Translations under genes and position numbers: made by a program | From: Rathayibacter sp. VKM Ac-2759 | GTDB taxonomy: Bacteria > Actinomycetota > Actinomycetes > Actinomycetales > Microbacteriaceae | Assembly (NCBI RefSeq): GCF_009834225.1 | Contig: NZ_CP047176.1 | Location: forward strand, 3,038,001 to 3,102,000 | Reading direction: 5' to 3' | Length of the DNA: 64,000 nt | Notes under the pieces: model-generated | Database searches by the model: none | Told to the model about the DNA's origin: nothing | The model's input: the letters and a program-made list of their open reading frames with translations, nothing else | Shown: one piece after another, positions 7,651 to 16,447 of the stretch | How the letters are laid out: the number at the start of each line of letters is the position of its first letter | Position numbering within the stretch: position 1 is the first letter of the stretch

Positions 7651-9317
7651 CAGGCGTCCTCCTCCGCTGCCGCACGACCCTGCTGCTGCTGCTGCTGCTC
7701 CTGGTCGTTGTTGCCGGCGTCCTGCGGCGAGTGGTCGGGCGTGTGGTTGAGCGGGTAGACGATCGGGATCGAGCTGGTGACGGCGGCCTGGTCGGCGACG
7801 AGGCCCTGGATGTCGTGCGCGTCGCGCTCGGCCGTCTGCGACTCGAGTCCGACGACCCAGGTGTCCTTCGACCCGCCGCCCTGCGACGAGTTGACGACGA
7901 GCTGACCCTCCGGGAGCGCCACGCGGGTCAGCCCGCCGGGCAGCACCCAGATGTCGTTCCCGTCGTTGACCGCGAAGGGGCGGAGGTCGGCGTGACGCGG
8001 CCGCATCCCGTCGTCGACGAGGGTCGGGATGGTCGAGAGCTGCACGACCGGCTGCGCGATCCAGCCGCGCGGATCGGCCTGGAGGCGCGAGCGCAGCTCG
8101 GCGAGCTCCTTCGCCGACGCGTCCGGGCCGACGACGAGGCCCTTGCCGCCCGAGCCGTCGACGGGCTTCACGACGAGCTCGTCGAGCCGGTCGAGCACCT
8201 CCTCGAGCGCACCCGGATCCTCGAGGCGCCAGGTGTCGACGTTCTTGATCACCGGGTCCTCGGAGAGGTAGTAGCGGATGAGGTCGGGCATGTAGGTGTA
8301 GACGAGCTTGTCGTCGGCGACGCCGTTGCCGACCGCGTTCGCGATGGTGACGTTGCCCAGGCGCGCGGCGAGCATGAGGCCGGGCGAGCCGAGCATCGAG
8401 TCGGCGCGGAACTGCAGCGGGTCGAGGAACTCGTCGTCGACGCGGCGGTAGATGACGTCGACGCGGGTCGGGCCGGAGGTGGTGCGCATGAACACCTTGC
8501 CGCCGGTGCAGAACAGGTCGCGGCCCTCGACGAGCTCGACGCCCATCAGGCGGGCGAGCAGCGTGTGCTCGAAGTAGGCCGAGTTGTAGACACCCGGAGT
8601 GAGCACGACGACCGTGGGGTCGTCGACGCCCTCGGGGGCGGAGGCGCGCAGGGCCTGCAGGAGCCGGTTCGGGTAGTCGCCGACCGGGCGCACCCGCATC
8701 GAGACGAACAGCTCGGGCAGGGTCTGCGCCATCACCCGGCGGTTCGAGATCACGTACGAGACACCGGAGGGGACCCGCACGTTGTCCTCGAGCACGCGCC
8801 AGCCGCCGACCTCGTCGCGGATGAGGTCGATGCCCGACACCTGGATCCGGACGCCGTTGGCCGAGACGATGCCCGCGGCCTGGCGGTGGAAGTGGCTGGA
8901 GCTCGAGATGAGACCGGCGGGGATCACTCCGTCCTTGACCGCGTTCTGCGGACCGTAGACGTCGGCGAGGAACGCCTCGAGGGCGCGGACGCGCTGCTTG
9001 ATGCCGCTCTGCACCTCGTTCCACTCGGCGCTCTCGATGACGCGCGGCACGGCGTCGAGCGGGAAGGGCCGCTCCTCGCCCGCGAAGTCGAAGGTCACGC
9101 CCTGCGCGAGATAGGAGGAGGCGAGCGCGTCGGTGCGGCCGCGCAGCTCCTCCTGGGTCATCCGCGCCAACGAGGAGTAGATGTCGCGGTAGGCGTCGCG
9201 GACGCCGTCGGGGCCGCCGGCCGCCGCGACATCGGCGAACATCTCGTCCCAGGGTGGCGCGCCTGCACGGCGCCGCTCGACCTTCTGGGACCCGTATCCG
9301 TCGAAGAGGTCACCCAT
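7650..9317 (-). CDS. Circularly permuted type 2 ATP-grasp protein
   Basis: A 555-residue ATP-grasp enzyme expected to activate a carboxylate as acyl-phosphate and join it to an amine. It shows the family blocks IKQRVRALEAFLADVYG near residue 110, the TPGVYNSAYFEHTLLA segment, the DLFCTGGKVFMRTT block and VVKPVDGSGGKGLV near residue 385. It is first in the operon with the alpha-E and transglutaminase genes, so a peptide-like amide bond is probably made and processed by this trio. The C-terminus has an unusual Gln run encoded by a CTG/CAG triplet repeat (7680-7696). A TAGAGT -10 hexamer lies six bases before the ATG. Confidence 0.9.
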   Translation of the reverse strand: MGDLFDGYGSQKVERRRAGAPPWDEMFADVAAAGGPDGVRDAYRDIYSSLARMTQEELRGRTDALASSYLAQGVTFDFAGEERPFPLDAVPRVIESAEWNEVQSGIKQRVRALEAFLADVYGPQNAVKDGVIPAGLISSSSHFHRQAAGIVSANGVRIQVSGIDLIRDEVGGWRVLEDNVRVPSGVSYVISNRRVMAQTLPELFVSMRVRPVGDYPNRLLQALRASAPEGVDDPTVVVLTPGVYNSAYFEHTLLARLMGVELVEGRDLFCTGGKVFMRTTSGPTRVDVIYRRVDDEFLDPLQFRADSMLGSPGLMLAARLGNVTIANAVGNGVADDKLVYTYMPDLIRYYLSEDPVIKNVDTWRLEDPGALEEVLDRLDELVVKPVDGSGGKGLVVGPDASAKELAELRSRLQADPRGWIAQPVVQLSTIPTLVDDGMRPRHADLRPFAVNDGNDIWVLPGGLTRVALPEGQLVVNSSQGGGSKDTWVVGLESQTAERDAHDIQGLVADQAAVTSSIPIVYPLNHTPDHSPQDAGNNDQEQQQQQQGRAAAEEDA

Positions 9318-9323
9318 GGCACG

Positions 9324-9329
9324 ACTCTA
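9324..9329 (-). promoter_or_regulatory. -10 hexamer of the ATP-grasp operon
   Basis: On the minus strand TAGAGT ends six bases before the ATG at 9317, again suggesting a leaderless transcript for the three-gene operon. Confidence 0.5.
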
Positions 9330-9483
9330 GTGCGGGCCGTATTGCGGGGATGTTTCGGGGGTTCGCCGGGCCCCTCGGCACCCGTGGGAATAGATCCGGC
9401 GCCGTCTGGTTGAATGGGGATGTACATGCAAACGCATGGATCAGGTCTCGCCAGGACGGGGCCACGGAGAGAAGGAGCGCCTG

Positions 9484-10578
9484 ATGCAGTTCGGCATCTT
9501 CACGGTCAGCGACATCACCACCGACCCCACGAACGGGAACACACCGACCGAGTCGGAGAAGATCGCGGCCACCCTCGCGATCGCGGAGAAGGCCGAGGAG
9601 ATCGGCCTCGACGTCTTCGCCCTCGGCGAGCACCACAACCCGCCGTTCTGGTCGTCCTCACCGACGACCACCCTCGCCTACATCGCCGCGCGCACCGAGC
9701 GCCTCCTCCTCACCACGGCCATGGCGCTCATCACGACCAACGACCCGGTGAAGCTCGCCGAGGACTACGCGATGCTGCAGCACCTGTCCGGCGGCCGCGT
9801 CGACCTCATGCTCGGCCGTGGCAACACCGGCCCCGTCTACCCGTGGTTCGGCAAGGACATCCGCCGCGGGATCGAGCTGACGATCGAGAACTACGACCTG
9901 CTGCACCGCCTCTGGACCGAGGACTTCGTCGACTGGGAGGGCCAGTTCCGCACCCCGCTGCAAGGCTTCCAGTCGACCCCGCGCCCGCTCGACGGCGTCG
10001 CGCCGTTCGTCTGGCACGGCTCCATCCGCTCGCCCCAGATCGCCGAGCAGGCCGCGTACTACGGCGACGGCTTCTTCGCGAACCACATCTTCTGGCCCGC
10101 CTCGCACACCCAGAAGATGGTGCAGCTCTACCGCCAGCGCTTCGAGCACTACGGCCACGGCAGCGCCGACCAGGCCATCGTCGGACTCGGCGGGCAGATC
10201 TTCATGGCGAAGAACTCGCAGGACGCCGTCAAGCAGTTCCGCCCCTACTTCGACAACGCCCCGGTCTACGGCCACGGCCCCTCGCTCGAGGACTTCACCG
10301 AGCAGACGCCGCTCACCGTCGGCTCCCCGCAGCAGATCATCGACCGCACCCTCGGCTTCCGCGAGTACGTCGGCGACTACCAGCGCCAGCTGTTCCTCAT
10401 CGACCACGCGGGTCTGCCGCTGAAGACGGTGCTCGAGCAGATGGACATGCTCGGCGAGATCCTCCCCGAGCTCCGCCGCGGCTTCGCCGAGGGCCGCCCG
10501 GCCCACGTGCCGGACGCCCCCACCCACACCTCGCTCGTCGCCGCCCGCGACCAGCAGCCCGTCGCCGTCACCGCCTAG
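9484..10578 (+). CDS. FMN-dependent luciferase-like monooxygenase (CE1758-type)
   Basis: A 364-residue LLM-class TIM-barrel monooxygenase: MQFGIFTVSD opening strand, LGEHHNPPFWSSSP near residue 43, GRVDLMLGRGN near 103, and a C-terminal helix bundle. It should use reduced FMN and O2 to oxidise an unknown substrate. ATG 9484 follows GAGAAGGAG with ideal spacing; an in-frame upstream ATG at 9436 lacks a ribosome site. The next gene, 10 bases downstream, encodes the matching FMN reductase, making a classical two-component flavin monooxygenase. An ATGC-aaac-GCAT inverted repeat sits at 9426-9437 in the leader. Confidence 0.88.
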   Translation: MQFGIFTVSDITTDPTNGNTPTESEKIAATLAIAEKAEEIGLDVFALGEHHNPPFWSSSPTTTLAYIAARTERLLLTTAMALITTNDPVKLAEDYAMLQHLSGGRVDLMLGRGNTGPVYPWFGKDIRRGIELTIENYDLLHRLWTEDFVDWEGQFRTPLQGFQSTPRPLDGVAPFVWHGSIRSPQIAEQAAYYGDGFFANHIFWPASHTQKMVQLYRQRFEHYGHGSADQAIVGLGGQIFMAKNSQDAVKQFRPYFDNAPVYGHGPSLEDFTEQTPLTVGSPQQIIDRTLGFREYVGDYQRQLFLIDHAGLPLKTVLEQMDMLGEILPELRRGFAEGRPAHVPDAPTHTSLVAARDQQPVAVTA

Positions 10579-10588
10579 GAGGCGCCCC

Positions 10589-11212
10589 ATGAGCATCCGC
10601 CGACTCACCGTCCTCTCGGCCGGCCTCAGCCAGCCGTCGTCCACCCGCCTCCTCGCCGACCGCCTCGGCGACGCGACCGAGGCCGCGCTCGTCGAGCAGG
10701 GCCACTCCGTCGAGCGCAGCGTGATCGAGCTGCGCGACCTCGCGCACGACGTCACGAACAACCTCCTGACCGGGTTCGCGAGCCCGGCGCTGCAGACCGC
10801 GCTCGACGCGGTCGCCGGCGCCGACGGCCTCATCGCCGTGACGCCGATCTTCACCACCAGCTACAGCGGCCTCTTCAAGTCGTTCGTCGACGTGCTCGAC
10901 ACGGAGGCGCTCCGCTCGCTCCCCGTGCTGCTCGCGGCCACGGGCGGGTCGCCCCGGCACTCGCTCGCGGTCGACTACGCGATGCGGCCGCTGTTCAGCT
11001 ATCTGCACGCGGCTCCCCTCTCGACCTCGGTCTTCGCGGCCACGGACGACTGGGGCGGGACGACCGAGGACGGCCGGGCCCTGCCCGCCCGCATCGAGCG
11101 CGCCGGCCGCGAGCTGGCCGACGAGGCCGCCCGCTCGACGCGCTCGGGCGCGGTGCGCGACCCGTGGGCGCTCGACGGCACCTTCGAGGGGATGCTGGGC
11201 AAGCGCGGCTGA
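10589..11212 (+). CDS. NAD(P)H-dependent FMN reductase (CE1759-type)
   Basis: A 207-residue flavodoxin-fold reductase. The phosphate-binding loop GLSQPSSTRLLADRL lies at residues 11-25 and the flavin-contacting stretch VTPIFTTSYSGLFKSFVD at about 85-102, as in NADPH-dependent FMN reductases. It should supply FMNH2 to the monooxygenase encoded immediately upstream; the pair shares one transcript, and the ATG is preceded by TAGGAGG. Confidence 0.88.
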   Translation: MSIRRLTVLSAGLSQPSSTRLLADRLGDATEAALVEQGHSVERSVIELRDLAHDVTNNLLTGFASPALQTALDAVAGADGLIAVTPIFTTSYSGLFKSFVDVLDTEALRSLPVLLAATGGSPRHSLAVDYAMRPLFSYLHAAPLSTSVFAATDDWGGTTEDGRALPARIERAGRELADEAARSTRSGAVRDPWALDGTFEGMLGKRG

Positions 11213-11324
11213 TCGTCCGCTTCTCTCACAGGAACCGGCATTCGTCCAGTAGCGGTGCCGGCTCCTCCCCTCGGGCTAGCCTCCCTCCGGGGAGTCCGCG
11301 GTGGCCCCCGAAGGGAGGTCCCCC

Positions 11325-12665
11325 ATGGGTGGCGACAGCATCGGCAGCACCAGGTCCGTCCTCGAGCGGGCCGTCCTGGATCGGCGCCGCTTCCTCGGCG
11401 CCCTGGGCGTCGCCGCCTCCGTGCCCGTGCTGGCGGGCTGCGGCTTCGCCCCGGCCGGCCCGCAGGCCGACGCCGAGAGCGGGACCCTCACCTTCACGAC
11501 CTGGGGCACCGACGCCGAGCTCGCCGGGTTCCAGCGCACGATCGACCGCTTCCAGAGCGCGAACGCCGGCGCCACGGTGACGCTGAACGCCGTGCCCTAC
11601 GAGCAGATGTTCACGAACATCGACGCGCAGCTGCAGGCGGGCAACCCGCCCGACGTCTTCCGCGTGCCGTACTACACGTTCGGCAGCTACGCGGGGCGCG
11701 ACCAGCTGCTCGACCTCACTCCGCACCTCGAGGCCGATGTCGCCGACCGCTTCACCGACGCGGCCTGGGCCGCTGTGCAGAGCAACGGCAGCCCGTTCGG
11801 CGTGCCGCACCACACCGACACGTCGCTGATCCTCTACAACACCGAGGCGCTGGCGACCGCGGGCATCACGAGCTTCCCCTCCTCGCCCGAGGAGGCGTGG
11901 ACCTGGGAGGAGTTCTCCGAGGTCGGCGCGAAGCTCCGCGCCTCGCTGCCCGCCGAGCGCTACCCCTTCGCCTACAACTGGCAGGGCAACGGAGTCACCC
12001 GCTGGCTGAGCCTGCTGTTCCAGGCCGACGGGCGCTTCCTGACCGAGGACCTCTCCGGCCCGGCCATCGACTCCGCGGCGGGCCGCGCGGCGATCGACTT
12101 CAGCCGCAGCTTCTTCACCGACGGGCTGGTCCCGCCGAGCAGCTCTATCCAGGCGACGACCTACGCGAGCGACCTCTGGTACTCGCAGACGACCGCGATG
12201 ACGTTCGCCGGCGCCTTCCTCCTCCCCGACGCCGACGCGACCCTCGACTTCGAGTGGGGCGCCACCTACTCGCCGCGCGACGTCCGCGGCGGCGGCGACT
12301 TCGGCGGCAACGCGCTCGTCGCCACCAGGGCGACGGCGCAGCCCGAGCTGGCCGCCTCGTTCCTCGCGTTCGTGACGGAGGAGGAGGCGATGAGCGACTT
12401 CTGCGCCGGTGCGTCCCTGCTGCCCACCCGCCGCGACCTCACGGAGTCGGGCATCGAGTTCGCGGTCCGCCCCGAGCTCTCGGAGGTGTTCCTCGGCCAG
12501 GCGGGCACGGTCCAGGCCTCCGACTCGGCCCAGGTCGCCTCGCCCGACATGGCCGCGATCATCGCGGTGCTCAAGGAGCAGCTCGAGGCCGCCTTCGTCG
12601 GCGGGCAGAGCACGGAGGACACGATCTCGAAGCTCACGGCCGGCATCGCGGCCGCCACCCGGTGA
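11325..12665 (+). CDS. Extracellular solute-binding lipoprotein, sugar ABC transporter family 1
   Basis: A 446-residue substrate-binding protein of the carbohydrate uptake (CUT1) type. The N-terminus carries DRRRFLGALGVAASV, a twin-arginine-like motif, then the lipobox LAGC, so it is probably a Tat-exported lipoprotein. The mature part has the family 1 layout (TFTTWGTDAELAGFQRTIDR, YEQMFTNIDAQLQAGNPPDV, TDTSLILYNTEAL). ATG 11325 follows AGGGAGG; an upstream GTG at 11301 is less likely. It is first in an operon with two permeases and no ATPase. The sugar is unknown. Confidence 0.92.
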   Translation: MGGDSIGSTRSVLERAVLDRRRFLGALGVAASVPVLAGCGFAPAGPQADAESGTLTFTTWGTDAELAGFQRTIDRFQSANAGATVTLNAVPYEQMFTNIDAQLQAGNPPDVFRVPYYTFGSYAGRDQLLDLTPHLEADVADRFTDAAWAAVQSNGSPFGVPHHTDTSLILYNTEALATAGITSFPSSPEEAWTWEEFSEVGAKLRASLPAERYPFAYNWQGNGVTRWLSLLFQADGRFLTEDLSGPAIDSAAGRAAIDFSRSFFTDGLVPPSSSIQATTYASDLWYSQTTAMTFAGAFLLPDADATLDFEWGATYSPRDVRGGGDFGGNALVATRATAQPELAASFLAFVTEEEAMSDFCAGASLLPTRRDLTESGIEFAVRPELSEVFLGQAGTVQASDSAQVASPDMAAIIAVLKEQLEAAFVGGQSTEDTISKLTAGIAAATR

Positions 12666-13588
12666 GCATCGCCCCTCCGGCCCCGGCCGCCGCCCGGCCC
12701 CGGCGCCGCTCGGGGGCGCCCGCGGCCCGCGAGACCGCCGCCGCCTACGCGTTCCTCGCGCCGAACCTCCTGATGCTCGGGCTGTTCGTGTTCGTGCCGC
12801 TGGGCGGCGCGTTCCTGATCAGCTTCCAGAGCACCAACGGCTTCGGCGACGGCGTCTTCATCGGGCTCGACAACTACGCGCGGCTGCTCGCGGATCCGCT
12901 GTTCTGGCGCTCGGCGCTCAACACGGCGCTGTTCACCCTGATCGTGACTCCGCTGTCGATGGCGCTCGGGCTCGGGGCGGCCGTGCTGCTGAACTCGGTG
13001 CTGCCGGCGCGCGCGGTGTTCCGGTCGGTCCTGATCCTGCCGATGGCCGTGTCGGGAGTCGCGACGGCGCTGATGGGCGTGCTGATCTTCGACGAGAACA
13101 GCGGAGTGCTCGACGGACTGCTGCAGACCATCGGCCTGCCGCGGATCGCCTGGCAGTCGGGCGGGGCCGCGGCGTTCGCCTCCGTCGTGCTGGTCACCCT
13201 GTGGTGGCGCACCGGCTTCAACATGCTGATCTACCTGGCGGGGCTGCAGGGCGTGAACCCGGCGCTCTACGAGGCGGCTCGGCTCGACGGAGCGAACGGC
13301 TGGCAGCAGTTCCGGCACATCACGGTGCCGATGGTCGGGCCGTCGACGTTCTTCCTCCTGATCCTCAACGTCATCTACTCGTTCCAGGTGTTCGACATCG
13401 TCTTCGTGCTCACCGGCGGCGGCCCGCAGAACGCCACCTCGGTGCTGGTCACCTACGCCTACGACACCGGATTCGTCACCCGCGACCAGGGCTACGCGGC
13501 GGCGATCGGCATCGTCCTGCTCGTCGTCACGATGGTCTTCACCGCCGTGCAGTGGCGCACGAGCAGAAGCCGGGACCTCGTCGAATGA
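12662..13588 (+). CDS. Sugar ABC transporter permease (MalF-like)
   Basis: A 308-residue CUT1 permease with six membrane helices after a Pro/Arg-rich N-terminal tail. The EAA loop that docks the ATPase reads EAARLDGANGWQQFRHITVP near residues 201-220. The GTG start overlaps the TGA of the binding-protein gene (GTGA). It should form the heteromeric channel with the following permease. Confidence 0.92.
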   Translation: MSIAPPAPAAARPRRRSGAPAARETAAAYAFLAPNLLMLGLFVFVPLGGAFLISFQSTNGFGDGVFIGLDNYARLLADPLFWRSALNTALFTLIVTPLSMALGLGAAVLLNSVLPARAVFRSVLILPMAVSGVATALMGVLIFDENSGVLDGLLQTIGLPRIAWQSGGAAAFASVVLVTLWWRTGFNMLIYLAGLQGVNPALYEAARLDGANGWQQFRHITVPMVGPSTFFLLILNVIYSFQVFDIVFVLTGGGPQNATSVLVTYAYDTGFVTRDQGYAAAIGIVLLVVTMVFTAVQWRTSRSRDLVE

Positions 13589-14409
13589 GCACGGCCTCGC
13601 GCACCACGCGCCTGCTCCGCCTGGCGCTGGCGATCGTCGTCTCGCTCGTCATCCTCTTCCCGCTCTACTGGATGCTGGTCGTCGCGTTCTCGTCGCGAGC
13701 CGAGCTGCTCGGCGGGACCCTGCGCCTCTGGCCGCGCGAGCTGACGCTCGTCAACTTCGAGCGCGTGTTCTCGTCGTTCCCGGTCGCGACGTGGTTCGGC
13801 AACTCCCTCGCGATCAGCCTCGTGACCGCGCTGATCACCGTGGCGATCAACCTGCTCGGCGGCTACGCCTTCGCGCAGCTGAAGTTCCGCGGCTCAGGGC
13901 TGCTGTTCCTGCTCGCCCTGTCGACGCTGACGCTGCCCGTGCAGGTGATCATGGTGGCGCTGTTCCGGCTCGTGACCGACCTCGGGCTCTACGGGAGCTA
14001 CTGGGCGGTGATCCTGCCGACGGCGGCGTCGGCCTTCGGCCTGTTCCTGGCCCGGCAGTTCATCCTCGCGATCCCCCGCGATCTGATCGAGGCCGCGCGG
14101 ATCGACGGGGCCGGCCACTTCCGCGTCTTCACGCGGATCGTGCTGCCGCTCTCGAAGCCGCTGATCGCCGTGCTGTTCTTCATGACGCTGCTCGGCTCGT
14201 GGAACGACTTCGCCTGGCCGCTGATCGCGCTGAAGGAGAACGTGCTGTTCACCCTCCCGATCGGACTGCTGTTCCTGCAGGGCCAGTTCGGCAGCGACTA
14301 CGGAGCGACCATGGCCTTCGCGCTCGTGAACGTGGCTCCGATGGTCGTCCTGTTCCTGCTCTTCCAGCGCTACTTCGTGCAGGGTTTCGCACGCAGCGGA
14401 CTGCGCTGA
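13585..14409 (+). CDS. Sugar ABC transporter permease (MalG-like)
   Basis: A 274-residue second CUT1 permease with six helices and the EAA loop EAARIDGAGHFRVFTRIVLP near residues 170-189. Its ATG overlaps the stop of the first permease (ATGA). No ATP-binding gene follows: the next gene is a kinase after a gap containing a small GCCC-TTC-GGGC hairpin (14416-14426). A shared MsiK-type multi-sugar ATPase encoded elsewhere must energise the importer. Confidence 0.92.
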   Translation: MSTASRTTRLLRLALAIVVSLVILFPLYWMLVVAFSSRAELLGGTLRLWPRELTLVNFERVFSSFPVATWFGNSLAISLVTALITVAINLLGGYAFAQLKFRGSGLLFLLALSTLTLPVQVIMVALFRLVTDLGLYGSYWAVILPTAASAFGLFLARQFILAIPRDLIEAARIDGAGHFRVFTRIVLPLSKPLIAVLFFMTLLGSWNDFAWPLIALKENVLFTLPIGLLFLQGQFGSDYGATMAFALVNVAPMVVLFLLFQRYFVQGFARSGLR

Positions 14410-14535
14410 GAACCTGCCCTTCGGGCCGTTCTTGTCAAGTCCTCCCCTGCCACTCCACAGCCGGCGGCGCGAGCGGTACCGTCTACCACAGATGCCCCTC
14501 CGGGGCGGGCTGTCCAGCGGAAGGCGAGGGTCGTC

Positions 14536-15525
14536 GTGAGTGTGATCGCCGCCAACGCAGCGCAGCAGAAGGTGGCCGGCCGCTACTACCTCATCGAGCG
14601 CATCGGCTCGGGAGGCATGGGCTCGGTCTACCGCGCCCGCGACGAGACCGTGCAGCGCGACGTCGCCGTCAAGGTGTTCCGCGCCGAGGCGTCGAGCCCC
14701 GAGGACGTCGCCCGCCAGGAGCGCGAGGTGCGCATGCTGTCCTCGTTCGCGCACCCCGGCATCGTCAATCTCTTCGACGCGGGGCTGCACAACTTCGGCG
14801 GCGAGGTGCGCCGCTACGTCGTCATGGAGCTGGTCGCCGACCCGACCATGGAGCGCCGGCTCGAGTCGGGCCCGATGGCCGCCGACGAGGTCGGCGCGAT
14901 CGGCGCGCAGCTCGCCGAGGCGCTCGCCTACCTGCACGAGCGCGGAGTCGTCCACCGGGACGTGAAGCCGGCCAACATCCTCGTCAGCGACGTCGGATCC
15001 AGCGGCTACGACCACACCGCCAAGCTCACCGACTTCGGGGTCGCCCACTTCATGGACGGCTCGCGCCTCACCAGCGACGGCATCGTCATCGGCACCGCCA
15101 GCTTCGTCAGCCCCGAGCAGGTCGCGGGCGAGCCGATCAGCGGTGCGAGCGACGTCTTCTCGCTCGGGCTCGTGCTGCTGGAGGCGCTCACCGGCCACCG
15201 GGAGTACTCCGGCACGGTGCTCGAGGCGGCCATCGCGCGACTGCACCGCAGCCCCACCGTGCCCGATTCTCTGCCGAAGCCCTGGCGGGTGCTGCTGACG
15301 TCGATGACCCAGCGCGACCCGTCCGCGCGCCCGACCGCCGAGCAGGTCGCGCAGCGCCTGCGCAGCGGGCTGGCCTCCGGGACGACGGCGCCGATGCCCA
15401 TCGCGGCGGCACCGACGACGCGGACGGCGCGGGTGCGGCGCGCGGTGATCATCGCCTCGAGCGTGGTCGGCGTCGGCGCCGTGGCTGCGCTCTCGTGGAT
15501 GCTCGGAGTGCTCGCCGGGCGCTGA
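14536..15525 (+). CDS. Membrane-anchored Ser/Thr protein kinase
   Basis: A 329-residue Hanks-type kinase. Visible elements are the glycine loop IGSGGMGSVY (residues 21-30), VAVK lysine (about 46), catalytic loop HRDVKPANIL (about 136-145), DFG in TDFGVAHF, and the SPEQV activation-segment end. After residue 270 there is a Thr/Pro/Ala linker, then one C-terminal membrane helix (VIIASSVVGVGAVAALSWML) and almost no extracellular part, so there is no PASTA or other sensor domain. The GTG start is used. It converges on the FHA/VWA pair, which may include substrates or phospho-readers. Confidence 0.92.
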   Translation: MSVIAANAAQQKVAGRYYLIERIGSGGMGSVYRARDETVQRDVAVKVFRAEASSPEDVARQEREVRMLSSFAHPGIVNLFDAGLHNFGGEVRRYVVMELVADPTMERRLESGPMAADEVGAIGAQLAEALAYLHERGVVHRDVKPANILVSDVGSSGYDHTAKLTDFGVAHFMDGSRLTSDGIVIGTASFVSPEQVAGEPISGASDVFSLGLVLLEALTGHREYSGTVLEAAIARLHRSPTVPDSLPKPWRVLLTSMTQRDPSARPTAEQVAQRLRSGLASGTTAPMPIAAAPTTRTARVRRAVIIASSVVGVGAVAALSWMLGVLAGR

Positions 15526-15559
15526 GGCGTGTCGCCTCGACTCCCGGGCTGCGGTCGGC

Positions 15560-16447
15560 TCAGACCTCGCCGGGGAGCGCTCGACGGAGCACGAGGCGCG
15601 TCCAGGCGCCGACGTAGAGGCGGTCTCCCTCGTCGACCTCGCGGCGCTGGCCGGCCGGGATCGGCGTCTGCGGCAGGCCGGAGCCGGCGGTCGCGAGGTA
15701 GGTGCCGTTCGCCGACTGGAGGTCCTCGACCCACCAGCGCAGGCCGTCGGTCGACAGCTGGCAGTGGCGTCGCGAGACTCCGGAGTCGGTGCCGCAGTCG
15801 ATCTGCGGCGAGATCCCGCGCGAGACCGACGGACGCCCGACGAGCAGGGAGCGCTCGCGCAGCACGATCGTCGTCGGCGGTCCGGGAGAGGGCATCGGGT
15901 CGTCGGCGCGCTGCTCGGCGTACCAGTCGGGGTCGACCCAGAGCTCGGCGACCCACGGATCGCCCTGCTCGATGGGCGGCGACTCCGCGAGGACCTCGGT
16001 CGGCGGCGCCGGGGCGGGCGGCGCGGTGGCGACGGGCACGTCGAACCCGGCCTCCTCCTCGGGGACCAGCGCGGTCGGAGGAGCCGACGACTCCGGGGCC
16101 GCCGCCGCGGGGACCTCGCCGAGGTGCGACCCGGGATCGCCCGCGGGCGACGCCGAGCCGCCGACCTCGGCCGGCGAGCGGACCGCTCCGGACGACGTGA
16201 ACGGGTCGGCCTCGGGCAGCGAGCCGGTGGTGAAGTCGTAGCCGCAGTTCTCGCAGAACAGGGCGCCGGCCTCGTTCGGGTACGAGCAGTTGGGGCAGAC
16301 CGCGGGTCCGGTCGGGATGGCCGCGGTCGGAGGCGCGGGGCTCGCTGCGGCCAGGGCGGGGGCCTGGGCGGCGGCGATGGGCGCGCCGCAGACGTCGCAG
16401 TAGTCGCCGGACGCCGACGTGTGCCCCTCGGGGCAGCGGTAGCTCAC
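15560..16447 (-). CDS. FHA domain protein with N-terminal zinc ribbons
   Basis: A 295-residue protein: an N-terminal zinc knuckle ending GDYCDVCG (residues 13-20), a second ribbon CPNCSYPNEAGALFCENCG (about 49-67), a long acidic Pro/Ala-rich linker, then a C-terminal FHA domain (about 205-285) with LLVGRPS, SRRHCQL and NGTY, the residues that contact phosphothreonine. It should recruit a phosphorylated partner. The GTG start overlaps the VWA gene stop (GTGA), so the two are co-translated. It lacks the N-terminal Thr-Thr phospho-motif of GarA/OdhI and is not that regulator. Its zinc knuckle resembles those of PknG and the PP2C encoded at 27-30 kb. Confidence 0.9.
   Translation of the reverse strand: MSYRCPEGHTSASGDYCDVCGAPIAAAQAPALAAASPAPPTAAIPTGPAVCPNCSYPNEAGALFCENCGYDFTTGSLPEADPFTSSGAVRSPAEVGGSASPAGDPGSHLGEVPAAAAPESSAPPTALVPEEEAGFDVPVATAPPAPAPPTEVLAESPPIEQGDPWVAELWVDPDWYAEQRADDPMPSPGPPTTIVLRERSLLVGRPSVSRGISPQIDCGTDSGVSRRHCQLSTDGLRWWVEDLQSANGTYLATAGSGLPQTPIPAGQRREVDEGDRLYVGAWTRLVLRRALPGEV

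Noticed and set aside
15560..16447. GarA/OdhI, the classic PknG substrate
   Set aside because: Twice the usual length, with N-terminal zinc ribbons instead of the phosphorylatable Thr-Thr motif; the true GarA/OdhI is expected elsewhere.
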